Source of the DNA: a virus
Virus record (IMG/VR): IMGVR_UViG_3300043466_004445
Coordinates: 1 to 38,955 of that record
DNA length: 38,955 nucleotides
Strand: one strand, 5' to 3'
The notes under the pieces are model-generated. The model searched no databases, was not told the DNA's origin, and worked only from the letters and a program-made list of their open reading frames with translations. A program made the translations under genes and the position numbers. Of the stretch, positions 7,690 through 14,549 are shown piece by piece (positions within the stretch are counted from its first letter, which is position 1; each line of letters starts with the position of its first letter).

Positions 7690-8727
7690 ATGGAAACAGT
7701 AAAAAAAGTAAATCCGCACATGATAACCATTGCCAGAGAATCTCGTGGAATGGTACATTTGGATATAGCGGAGAAATTGAATGTAACAAAACCAACAGCA
7801 TGGCGTTGGGAAAATGATGTGTTTGGTATTAGCGAAGACGTGATAGAGAAATTAGCAAAAACCCTGCATTACCCAGAAAGCTTTTTTTACCAAAAGGGCG
7901 AAGTATTACCCCTCTCATTAAGTTACCGTAAGCGTAACGTAGTTGCAGCAAAACTAATATCGCAAATTGAAGCAAATATCAATATCTCTCGTTTAAATAT
8001 AGAACAGTTATTAGATGCTATAAAGTACGAGGATATAAAACTACCTATACTGGATGTAAATAAATACGGTACGCCACAAGAATGTGCCAAGCAATTACGC
8101 AAATTGTGGAAGCTTGATAAAGGGGCAATTCAAAACTTGAGTGAAGTGTTAGAGAAACACCTTATACTTTTAGTGAGTTTGGATTTTAATACAGAGCGTG
8201 TGGATGCCAGATGCACAATGGCATTAGATAAATTCCCTATCATCATAACCAATAAAAGTTTATTGGGAGATAGGCAACGATTTACATTAGCATACGAGTT
8301 AGGTCATTTGGTTATGCACCTATATACCTCTCCTGCATACGATAGAGATTTATCGCACGAAGCTAATTTATTTGCCGCTGAATTATTAATGCCAGAAAAA
8401 GAAATTTACAAAGACCTCGAAGATTTAAGTTTACCAAAATTAGGCGAGTTAAAACGCAAGTGGAAAGTATCCATGCAATCATTGGTTTATAGGGCATCAG
8501 ATTTAGAAATTTTAACCGATAATCAAAAGCGCTATTTAATACAACAATTCAATCAACAAAATATACGTAGAAGAGAGCCTAAAGAATTAGATATTCAAGC
8601 AGAACAATACAAACTGGTAAGGGATTTACTAACTCATTACCGTACTAAACAAAAAATAAGTATCGCTAAAATGGCTTCGTTTCTTCATCTTGAACAGGAA
8701 GATTTTTTGAGTAGATATAGCAATTAA
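7690..8727 (+). CDS. XRE-ImmA/IrrE protein with altered metal motif
   Basis: A 345-residue protein with an N-terminal XRE helix-turn-helix (residues about 10-65, including LDIAEKLNVTKPTAWRWEND) and an ImmA/IrrE (COG2856) zinc-peptidase-like domain. Family members usually cleave a partner repressor under stress. The core reads RFTLAYELGHLVMHL, where the family has HELGH: the first zinc ligand His is Tyr202, while Glu203, His206 and the downstream Glu224 in EANLFAAELLMP are kept. Activity may therefore be lost or altered. A further helical domain ends the protein. The start was chosen from the promoter at 7652-7659. It is followed 42 bp later by a small HTH gene on the same strand. Confidence 0.82.
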   Translation: METVKKVNPHMITIARESRGMVHLDIAEKLNVTKPTAWRWENDVFGISEDVIEKLAKTLHYPESFFYQKGEVLPLSLSYRKRNVVAAKLISQIEANINISRLNIEQLLDAIKYEDIKLPILDVNKYGTPQECAKQLRKLWKLDKGAIQNLSEVLEKHLILLVSLDFNTERVDARCTMALDKFPIIITNKSLLGDRQRFTLAYELGHLVMHLYTSPAYDRDLSHEANLFAAELLMPEKEIYKDLEDLSLPKLGELKRKWKVSMQSLVYRASDLEILTDNQKRYLIQQFNQQNIRRREPKELDIQAEQYKLVRDLLTHYRTKQKISIAKMASFLHLEQEDFLSRYSN

Positions 8728-8769
8728 AAGTACATATAAGCGTTTAAATACATTAAATAGAGAGAGAAG

Positions 8770-8976
8770 ATGAGTACAGTAATCAGATTGGTAATTAAGC
8801 CATACACAAACAAGGAACTATCGGTATTTTTCAATGCCAGCGACAGAACTTTTAGACGAGATATGGCAAAGATTAGACACCATTTAGGAGAAAGAAACGG
8901 ACACCGTTGGAGTGTGAACCAAGTAGAGAAAATTATGGAGCTTCTGGGAAGACCTTATGAGATTATTGAGAAATAG
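8770..8976 (+). CDS. Small helix-turn-helix protein
   Basis: A 68-residue probable DNA-binding protein. After a short basic N-terminus it has KPYTNKELSVFFNASDRTFR, resembling the first helices of a winged or MerR-like HTH, then RWSVNQVEKIMELLGRP. Its plan (KPY-x3-KEL, a turn, then a terminal VEKI..LGxP helix) is the same as that of the small protein at 13496-13735, suggesting a shared family. It is probably cotranscribed with the XRE-ImmA gene and is followed by an intrinsic terminator. Its target is unknown. Confidence 0.6.
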   Translation: MSTVIRLVIKPYTNKELSVFFNASDRTFRRDMAKIRHHLGERNGHRWSVNQVEKIMELLGRPYEIIEK

Positions 8977-9006
8977 TATCCAGCTTATTTATTGCAAAAT
9001 TAGTGC

Positions 9007-9034
9007 TGCCAGTTTGAAATAGACTGGCAATTTT
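9007..9034 (+). terminator. Intrinsic terminator after the small HTH gene
   Basis: TGCCAGT (9007-9013) pairs with ACTGGCA (9023-9029) around a 9-base loop, followed by ATTTTATTT. It ends the XRE-ImmA/HTH unit ahead of the MACPF gene. Confidence 0.7.
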
Positions 9035-9109
9035 ATTTATCGAAAAAGAGCCTTAATAGCCTAAAAAAAGCAAAAAATATGTATTTTAGTGTTTAAAAGC
9101 TTAAAATTT

Positions 9110-10705
9110 ATGTCAGTAAAAAATTACATTTTATTATTCTTAATAGTTCAATTTGCAAACGTTGTAAATGGTCAATCAACAAGCGTATTTGATGCAAATT
9201 ATTTTAATAAAGAGAATACAACGCCACCAATTAGAGTTGGTAAAGGTTTTCATATCAATGATATTTACAAGCAAACAAGGGGTTGTTTTACTACCGAAAG
9301 TTGTAAAGAAGAAAATTTAAAAGCACAACAGTCTGGTGGTAAAAAAACAACGATTAAAGTCTATCACACACAAACTAATCAAGAGTATAATGTGTTTAAA
9401 AGAAAAGGGGCATCTGGAAAAGTAAGTTTTTTGAATTTATTTTCTATTGGAGGTCAAAACCTTGAAGAATATGCAAATAAAGAAGTACAGGATTTAGAAA
9501 GAATTATATTTAATGCTAATGTAGATTTTGGGACATATCACTACACTAATGACCTCGCATTAACAGACGATGCAAAAGCTTTAGTCGCATCCAAAAATCT
9601 TAATGATTTTGTAAAATTTTACGGAACACATTATATCAATGGGGTAAAAAGAGAAAGCAGCATCAGTGTTATTTTAACTAAACAAAGCAGTAAAAGTGAT
9701 GAAACGAGCAGTACATCAAATTCTTTAAATGCTAGTGGAACAACACCTTATAAAGCGTCTGGTTCGTTTGAAGTAACAGATAATGATTGGATTAACACTC
9801 AATTATTTAGTAATAAATTTACCGCATCTATTGAAATAAACGGCCCTTCAATTGAACAAAGCTCAATACAAGGAGAAATCAATAATATCATTAATGGCAG
9901 CAGTGATGACAAGGTAAATGCTATTTCAAAAATTATTGAAGGTGTAATGAAAAATATATCTGACCCTAAACAAAGTATCATTACTCAATACTACTATGCT
10001 CCATTTGATTTATACGGGCTTGAAGGAATAAACTGGGATGAGAAAAAACAAAACATGCTTAGTAAAATAAACGAAGCAGTAGTAGATGTATATTCATCAA
10101 AAACACTACTTAATGAATTAACAACCGAATCTGGTAAAAATCAATTAAAGCAAGAATTAATAAATCAAGGAGTAAGTAATGATTACCTACAAAAGTTTAT
10201 GAATAAATACAATCAAGCACTTCCTACATTTCAATCCATTCAAGCTAAAGCCGATAACTACTTACAAGAACTTGAAATCAGATATGCAAAATGTGCCGAT
10301 GTTTATTGTACAGATAAAAACGTATGTTGCAATAATGATGCTTATTTAGCTGAAATCGCAAATTACAATTTCACTAAAAAGATTGATGATGAGCATGCTA
10401 AGCTTATTGAAAGCATGTTAGAAGTTGCGGTAGAAATGAATAAGCCTGAATGTGAAAAACAACAAAAAGGCATCATCCGTATTAAAAACTTTTCATCAAA
10501 TCCCTACACGATTTATCAAGGTAACAAAGCTATTGATGTTATCAAAGGAAACACAACACTTACTTATAATGTTAATATGGGGCAATACAACTTTAAAGCA
10601 GTTCAAAATTCGGGATATGTATTGTACCCAACAGAAAATATAAGAACAGCAAATATTAAAAATGTGTGTCAGGAAATTACATTAAATATTGGATTTGAGG
10701 ATTAA
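9110..10705 (+). CDS. Secreted MACPF-domain protein
   Basis: A 531-residue protein with an export signal (MSVKNYILLFLIVQFANVVNG) and a MACPF/perforin-like domain over about residues 60-330. The family signature appears at residues 171-175 as YGTHY, in the context FVKFYGTHYINGVKRESS; the usual following Gly-Gly is only partly kept. MACPF proteins oligomerise and insert beta-hairpins into membranes, and in Bacteroidales several act as antagonistic toxins against related strains. The C-terminal 200 residues hold a Cys-rich segment (KCADVYCTDKNVCC) and then a beta-rich domain, possibly for target binding. The ATG at 9110 was preferred over the GTG at 9089 because it starts the signal peptide cleanly. 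No adjacent immunity gene is obvious. Confidence 0.8.
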   Translation: MSVKNYILLFLIVQFANVVNGQSTSVFDANYFNKENTTPPIRVGKGFHINDIYKQTRGCFTTESCKEENLKAQQSGGKKTTIKVYHTQTNQEYNVFKRKGASGKVSFLNLFSIGGQNLEEYANKEVQDLERIIFNANVDFGTYHYTNDLALTDDAKALVASKNLNDFVKFYGTHYINGVKRESSISVILTKQSSKSDETSSTSNSLNASGTTPYKASGSFEVTDNDWINTQLFSNKFTASIEINGPSIEQSSIQGEINNIINGSSDDKVNAISKIIEGVMKNISDPKQSIITQYYYAPFDLYGLEGINWDEKKQNMLSKINEAVVDVYSSKTLLNELTTESGKNQLKQELINQGVSNDYLQKFMNKYNQALPTFQSIQAKADNYLQELEIRYAKCADVYCTDKNVCCNNDAYLAEIANYNFTKKIDDEHAKLIESMLEVAVEMNKPECEKQQKGIIRIKNFSSNPYTIYQGNKAIDVIKGNTTLTYNVNMGQYNFKAVQNSGYVLYPTENIRTANIKNVCQEITLNIGFED

Positions 10706-10792
10706 CAATAGTTTTAACAAAGAGTTTAAAAAAAACCTGAAACTTTTTGAGAAATTTCTACATCCATTATTTTAATTAGTATAAAAGAAACC

Positions 10793-11272
10793 ATGAAAGC
10801 AAAAGAAATAAAAATTAAGCCAGAACTATTGCACCTTGACCAAGTGATTGATTTTTTCGATAATATCCTTGGTGTAGTTCATTTACCCTCAGATAAATCA
10901 GGTAAAATAGACTACGATAATCTAAAAAATTTAATTTCTGAATTAAAATTTACACCAAACATTTACGCTTTTTATATCAAAGAAAACAAATCAAAAGCTT
11001 GGCATTTAAAATACATAGGTCAAAGAAGCTCTAAGGAATTTAAAAATAGAATGCGAGAACATTTTTCAAAACACCATGAAAAAACAGGTTCAAAATTAAA
11101 ACAAATAAATGCTGCTATTAAAGAAGGTAAAGATATTGGAGTGAAATTTTTAGGAGTTCAGCCAGAGGGACTAAGAAAGTATTATGAAGAAGAATTGATT
11201 AATCATTTTCACAAAGACTTAGAATGGAACGACCAAAAAGGGAAAGGAAAAAGTACTAAACGAAAAAAATAG
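10793..11272 (+). CDS. GIY-YIG nuclease-family protein
   Basis: A 159-residue protein with a GIY-YIG-type domain over residues about 50-145. The two strands appear as NIYAFYIKE and KYIGQRSS, followed by the Arg-containing helix KNRMREHF, the Glu of EEELINHF, and a terminal LEWND in the place of the conserved Asn. A very basic tail (KGKGKSTKRKK) suggests nucleic-acid contact. A stand-alone gene with its own terminator; role unknown, with mobile nuclease or defence effector the leading options. Confidence 0.72.
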   Translation: MKAKEIKIKPELLHLDQVIDFFDNILGVVHLPSDKSGKIDYDNLKNLISELKFTPNIYAFYIKENKSKAWHLKYIGQRSSKEFKNRMREHFSKHHEKTGSKLKQINAAIKEGKDIGVKFLGVQPEGLRKYYEEELINHFHKDLEWNDQKGKGKSTKRKK

Positions 11273-11305
11273 TTGTAATTTTAAACTTTCATATTTTAAG
11301 TTTTA

Positions 11306-11338
11306 GCCAATTGTTAGAAATAGCAATCGGCTTTTTTA
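11306..11338 (+). terminator. Intrinsic terminator, copy 1
   Basis: GCCAATTG (11306-11313) pairs with CAATCGGC (11324-11331), with one A-C mismatch, around loop TTAGAAATAG and followed by TTTTTTATT. The loop, right arm and T-tract are identical to the terminator at 12162-12193. Confidence 0.75.
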
Positions 11339-11389
11339 TTTCAATAAATACTATATTGGTGCTACATTTATCTAGTAATAAATTTAAAA

Positions 11390-12142
11390 ATGATATACGT
11401 CTATAAATTATTTAATAATGATGGCTCAACTATTAGTTATACTGATAAAATGTTGTTATATCCAAATTCACGATTTAGTTATGATAATAAAAACTATATC
11501 GTGAATGGACACAAAAGACTAAATGAAAATGAATATAATATTTCGGCAACTGAATTAGAAGACAACTCAGTTAGTAATGACTATAAAAAAAGATTCATTA
11601 GCTTCTTTAAAGAACATGGTATAACATTTAATGAATATGATATTTGTGAGCAAAATATCAGCGATTCTTTTTGTAAATTATTTGAAAAAGATTTTGAAAT
11701 AATTAAACAAGTGAGTGGTAAACATTATAATGGCAAAAATCTTTGTATTGATTTAGTTCTAATACCAAAAGATACAACGCTAATAAAAAATAAAAATCTA
11801 GTATTTGGTATTGAAATTAAAAACCCTTTTACTGCTAATACAAAGGGCAGAATGAAGCAGGATTTGTTGGCTCAATGTTTAGATTATTCTGAAACTGATT
11901 TCATAAATTATAAAGATATGATAGTGCTAATCTGCCCAATCCCTCCAAAATATGAGTATGAACATAGTATAATGAATTTTTTAACTAGATATAATGTTGG
12001 TCATGTTTCTTTTTCAAAAAGTAGAATGTATTTTAAATTTGGAGACCAAACGCTTTGGAATAATGATAATGGCTTTGGGAACTTAACGAAGGTATCTATG
12101 CTTAAAAGAAAAACAGGAAATAGAGCGTATAAAGCGAAATAA
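11390..12142 (+). CDS. PD-(D/E)xK-like nuclease-family protein
   Basis: A 250-residue protein without a named family that I can assign. The middle contains LCIDLVLIP, then LVFGIEIKNP, spaced like the D...ExK catalytic core of PD-(D/E)xK nucleases, preceded by a helical region with FEKDFEIIKQV and followed by the helix MKQDLLAQCLDYSE and strand MIVLICP. The N-terminal 90 residues are a separate beta-rich segment. It sits alone between two near-identical terminators, as if inserted as a cassette, and is convergent with the next gene. It could be a restriction-like or mobile defence nuclease. Confidence 0.55.
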   Translation: MIYVYKLFNNDGSTISYTDKMLLYPNSRFSYDNKNYIVNGHKRLNENEYNISATELEDNSVSNDYKKRFISFFKEHGITFNEYDICEQNISDSFCKLFEKDFEIIKQVSGKHYNGKNLCIDLVLIPKDTTLIKNKNLVFGIEIKNPFTANTKGRMKQDLLAQCLDYSETDFINYKDMIVLICPIPPKYEYEHSIMNFLTRYNVGHVSFSKSRMYFKFGDQTLWNNDNGFGNLTKVSMLKRKTGNRAYKAK

Positions 12143-12161
12143 TTAATTTCATTGTTAAAAA

Positions 12162-12193
12162 GCCGATTGTTAGAAATAGCAATCGGCTTTTTT
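12162..12193. terminator. Bidirectional intrinsic terminator, copy 2
   Basis: GCCGATTG (12162-12169) and CAATCGGC (12180-12187) form a perfect 8-bp stem with loop TTAGAAATAG, flanked by AAAAA on the left and TTTTTT on the right. It therefore works in both directions between the convergent genes ending at 12142 and 12195. It is a second copy of the 11306 terminator. Confidence 0.8.
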
Positions 12194-12194
12194 A

Positions 12195-12653
12195 TTATCC
12201 TAATTTATTATCCTCAATTATATTGAATTCCGAAAATACATCTTGTAACTCATCGTAATTAGCAGGATTGACACACATAATTACATTTGGATAATTAGTA
12301 ATTTCTTTTTTCAATTTAGAGTAAGTGTCAACTATGGGATACATCATCAGAATAATACTTTCATAAGGATAAAAAGCACTAAAATTACCAACAGATTTTA
12401 TCTGTAAGCCACAATTCTCAAATGGGAAAGCGTTTCCTTTAACTTGCTTCAACACTTCCTCTAATGGACTATTACACATTTCACAAATAGCTTCCGCTAA
12501 TTGGTCATATACCATGTTCTCATAGCTGGGAACAATCATTTTAATATTCCTCAGTTTCAAAGTATCACAAAGAATTATTGCTTTAGCAACACCAACAAAG
12601 AAAGATTTTTTACTCGGATAGCCATTGAATATGTATAAGTTTTGTTTCATCAT
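12195..12653 (-). CDS. Hypothetical protein
   Basis: A 152-residue cytoplasmic protein that I do not recognise. It starts MMKQNLYIFNGYPSKKSFFVG and has alternating alpha/beta segments (KMIVPSYENMVYDQ, ESIILMMYPIVDTY, NVIMCVNPANYDELQD), consistent with a small Rossmann-like or flavodoxin-like fold, without a clear nucleotide-binding loop. It reads away from the large operon and against the nuclease-like gene, so it probably has its own promoter in the AT-rich stretch near 12668-12680 (TATATTTA on the minus strand). Confidence 0.5.
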   Translation of the reverse strand: MMKQNLYIFNGYPSKKSFFVGVAKAIILCDTLKLRNIKMIVPSYENMVYDQLAEAICEMCNSPLEEVLKQVKGNAFPFENCGLQIKSVGNFSAFYPYESIILMMYPIVDTYSKLKKEITNYPNVIMCVNPANYDELQDVFSEFNIIEDNKLG

Positions 12654-12728
12654 TCATTTTTTTAAGTCGATAAATATAATAAATCCATTTTTTGTCATTT
12701 TCTGATAAAAGTTTCACAAAAAATATCA

Positions 12729-12805
12729 GGACAAGTTAGGACAAATACGGTCAATTACGGTCAAAAAATCAACAGAATTTAGTATGCGGACAAATGCGGA
12801 CATTG
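12729..12805. repeat. Phased decamer repeat array upstream of the operon
   Basis: Boxes of the form CGGTCAA/AGGACAA recur with exact 10-bp phasing. GG of each box is at 12729, 12739, 12749 and 12759, and after a gap again at 12788 and 12798. Phasing on one face of the helix is typical of cooperative regulator binding or of iterons. The last box lies 28 bp before the CTTTG of the promoter, and a single matching box has exactly the same spacing at the second promoter near 13777. Confidence 0.6.
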
Positions 12806-12829
12806 ACCTTTTTTAGTGTTGCACCTTTG
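12803..12829 (+). promoter_or_regulatory. Promoter of the 18.7-kb operon
   Basis: TTG at 12803 and CACCTTTG at 12822-12829, one mismatch from TAnnTTTG, lie about 60 bp before the first gene of the operon and directly downstream of the decamer array. Confidence 0.5.
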
Positions 12830-12888
12830 TATCGTCAAACGGCAGAAGCCTTACCAGCAAAGAGTATAAACGATAAAAAATAAATAAA

Positions 12889-13461
12889 ATGAGCGCAATT
12901 AAAAAAACAAATTCAGCAAACGGAAGCAAATTAAAAGCAAATTTAAGAGTAGTAAAAGGTGGTTTATATCCTTACTCAAAAAGAGAAATTCTCATCGAAA
13001 ATTTATGGTTGTTTTGTCAAGCCTCTTTATGGAACACACAACTATTTTCCGAAGATGACATTACAGAATTTAAAGCACTATTATCAGAACACTTTAAAGG
13101 AAGTAAGAACAACGAAAAAACATTTAAGCAATTAATTGAGCGTGTATGCTTGGCTAAACGTTACCTAGCACGTAGAAAAGGACGTTACATTTCAAAACCG
13201 ATTGATTGGTTAAATATCAATTACAAAAACGGATTAGCAGGAACGGCTGGTTGGTATGCCGTAGTTGAAGAACAACGAAAAACAGTACCACACTATAACG
13301 AGGGTATTAGCTTACTGGCAAAAGCCGTTTACAAATACTGCGATAAAAAAAATGTGATTGAAGTTCTGCAATTCCGTAAAGAACTCATCCAATTAAAACA
13401 ACATGATTTAGTGCAAACCTACATGAACACTATCATGCACATTCAGTATTTCAATTTCTAA
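12889..13461 (+). CDS. Unknown basic protein, first gene of the operon
   Basis: A 190-residue helical, basic protein with no family that I recognise. The start MSAIKKTNSANGSKLKANLR is Lys-rich; the body is predicted helical with SKREILIENLWLFCQASLW, then CLAKRYLARRKGRYISKPID and GLAGTAGWYAVVEEQRK. It has no signal peptide or membrane segment. As the promoter-proximal gene it may be a regulator or a DNA-binding structural protein. The second small HTH gene follows 34 bp later. Function unknown. Confidence 0.5.
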   Translation: MSAIKKTNSANGSKLKANLRVVKGGLYPYSKREILIENLWLFCQASLWNTQLFSEDDITEFKALLSEHFKGSKNNEKTFKQLIERVCLAKRYLARRKGRYISKPIDWLNINYKNGLAGTAGWYAVVEEQRKTVPHYNEGISLLAKAVYKYCDKKNVIEVLQFRKELIQLKQHDLVQTYMNTIMHIQYFNF

Positions 13462-13495
13462 ATCAAAAAATAATTCATCTATAAAAAAAGAAACT

Positions 13496-13735
13496 ATGTC
13501 AACAAAAGTAATCGTATTAGAAAAACCATTCAACCTTAAACCATACAGCCGTAAAGAGTTAGCAGGCATTATGCAAATCTCAGAATACATCTTAAAAAAA
13601 TGGGCTGAAAAAATTGAACCAAGTATTGGTAATCCAGTAGCAGGCATGTACAGCACGATTCAAGTAAAATCCATTGTAGAAAAATATGGTTTACCAGCTC
13701 AAGTAGTCAATAATAACCTACAAAACGCAGCATAA
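13496..13735 (+). CDS. Small helix-turn-helix protein, operon regulator candidate
   Basis: A 79-residue protein whose centre, LKPYSRKELAGIMQISEYIL, looks like the first helices of an HTH, followed by KKWAEKIEPSIG and a C-terminal helix IVEKYGLPAQVV. The layout parallels the 68-residue protein at 8770-8976. Its position between two promoters carrying the same CGGTCA box makes it a candidate for the factor that binds those boxes, which is inference only. Confidence 0.5.
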   Translation: MSTKVIVLEKPFNLKPYSRKELAGIMQISEYILKKWAEKIEPSIGNPVAGMYSTIQVKSIVEKYGLPAQVVNNNLQNAA

Positions 13736-13773
13736 CAAAAACAAATTCACACAAAACGAATAAGACACTAAAA

Positions 13774-13808
13774 TACGGTCAGCACGCTAAAAGCCTTGCT
13801 AATCTTTG
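13774..13808 (+). promoter_or_regulatory. Second regulated promoter with CGGTCA box
   Basis: TACGGTCAG at 13774-13782 is followed by AATCTTTG at 13801-13808. The GG of the box is 28 bp from the TTTG, the same as at the operon promoter (12798 to 12826). This suggests one regulator controlling both promoters, here driving the genes from 13849 onward. Confidence 0.5.
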
Positions 13809-13837
13809 TACCCGATAAAAATAACAACAATAAAAAA

Positions 13838-13844
13838 AAGGAGG
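13838..13844 (+). promoter_or_regulatory. Unusually strong Shine-Dalgarno sequence
   Basis: AAGGAGG stands 4 bases before the ATG at 13849. A near-perfect anti-16S match is uncommon for this phylum, and the other genes in this operon have A-rich leaders instead, so this start may be translated at a high rate. Confidence 0.55.
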
Positions 13845-13848
13845 ACAC

Positions 13849-14034
13849 ATGAAAACAACAGAAGCAGTAGCAGATAGCACCTCGCATACCTTTTTAACAG
13901 GAGCAATCCTCTTTGCCAATTTGGATTATTCGGGCTTAGCGGATTATTCAGTAAAGGCAGTCGTAGGCGGAGCAATCTGGATGGCATTTAAACTAACAGG
14001 AGATTATTTCTCCAACAAAATGAAAAAAAAGTAA
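13849..14034 (+). CDS. Small single-pass membrane protein
   Basis: A 61-residue protein with a central hydrophobic stretch (YSVKAVVGGAIWMAFKL) and a basic C-terminal tail (SNKMKKK), so it probably spans the membrane once with the tail in the cytoplasm. No family recognised. It carries the only full Shine-Dalgarno sequence seen in the operon, which implies high copy number, as for a small structural membrane protein of a particle or a holin. It precedes the LEA2-like gene by 22 bp. Confidence 0.55.
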   Translation: MKTTEAVADSTSHTFLTGAILFANLDYSGLADYSVKAVVGGAIWMAFKLTGDYFSNKMKKK

Positions 14035-14056
14035 AAACACAAAACAAAAAAAGAAA

Positions 14057-14545
14057 ATGGCTAACTGGAAAAAAATAGGAATCATATCAGGCATCGGTGC
14101 AGGTGTAGTTGGTTTAGTAACCTATGTATCCAGATTGAACCGAGCGCAGACACAATTAGAATCCGTTACCACCGCCAAAATATATTCACTCAAATTAGAC
14201 GGCTTAACTATCAGAGTAGATGTACAATTAAAAAATCCAAGTCGTAGTTCTTTCAATATTAAATTTCCGTTTGTAAAACTTGTTTACAAAGACAAAGTGG
14301 TAGGCACTTCACAAGTCATTGATAAAAACATTAAGATACCAGCATACGGAGAAGCGAACATCGAAAGCATTATGATTAAGATTCCAGTAACAAGCATTTT
14401 TTCGATTGGTGCAGGGCTTGTCAAATTGCTAGTACAGAAAGTAGCCGTAGTGATTTCAGTAAAAACAATTAGCACCATTGATTTAGGCTGGAAGAAGCTG
14501 CCTTATGAAAAATCGGATGACATGACTTTACACCCAAAAGCATAA
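14057..14545 (+). CDS. Membrane-anchored LEA2-like protein
   Basis: A 162-residue protein with an N-terminal membrane anchor (KIGIISGIGAGVVGLVTYVS) and a beta-sandwich domain of the LEA type 2 kind: strand LTIRVDVQLKNPSRSSFNIK, with the family NPS turn, then VKLVYKDKVVG and IKIPAYGEANIESIMIKIPV. LEA2-like domains are usually extracytoplasmic and of unclear biochemical role. The next gene starts 4 bp after the stop. Here the protein may be a structural membrane component of the assembly encoded by the operon. Confidence 0.6.
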   Translation: MANWKKIGIISGIGAGVVGLVTYVSRLNRAQTQLESVTTAKIYSLKLDGLTIRVDVQLKNPSRSSFNIKFPFVKLVYKDKVVGTSQVIDKNIKIPAYGEANIESIMIKIPVTSIFSIGAGLVKLLVQKVAVVISVKTISTIDLGWKKLPYEKSDDMTLHPKA

Positions 14546-14549
14546 GAAC

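Noticed and set aside
12729-12805. The decamer array as a CRISPR array or plasmid origin iterons
   Set aside because: The repeats are too short and without unique spacers for CRISPR, and no replication initiator gene is present nearby; a regulatory role fits better.
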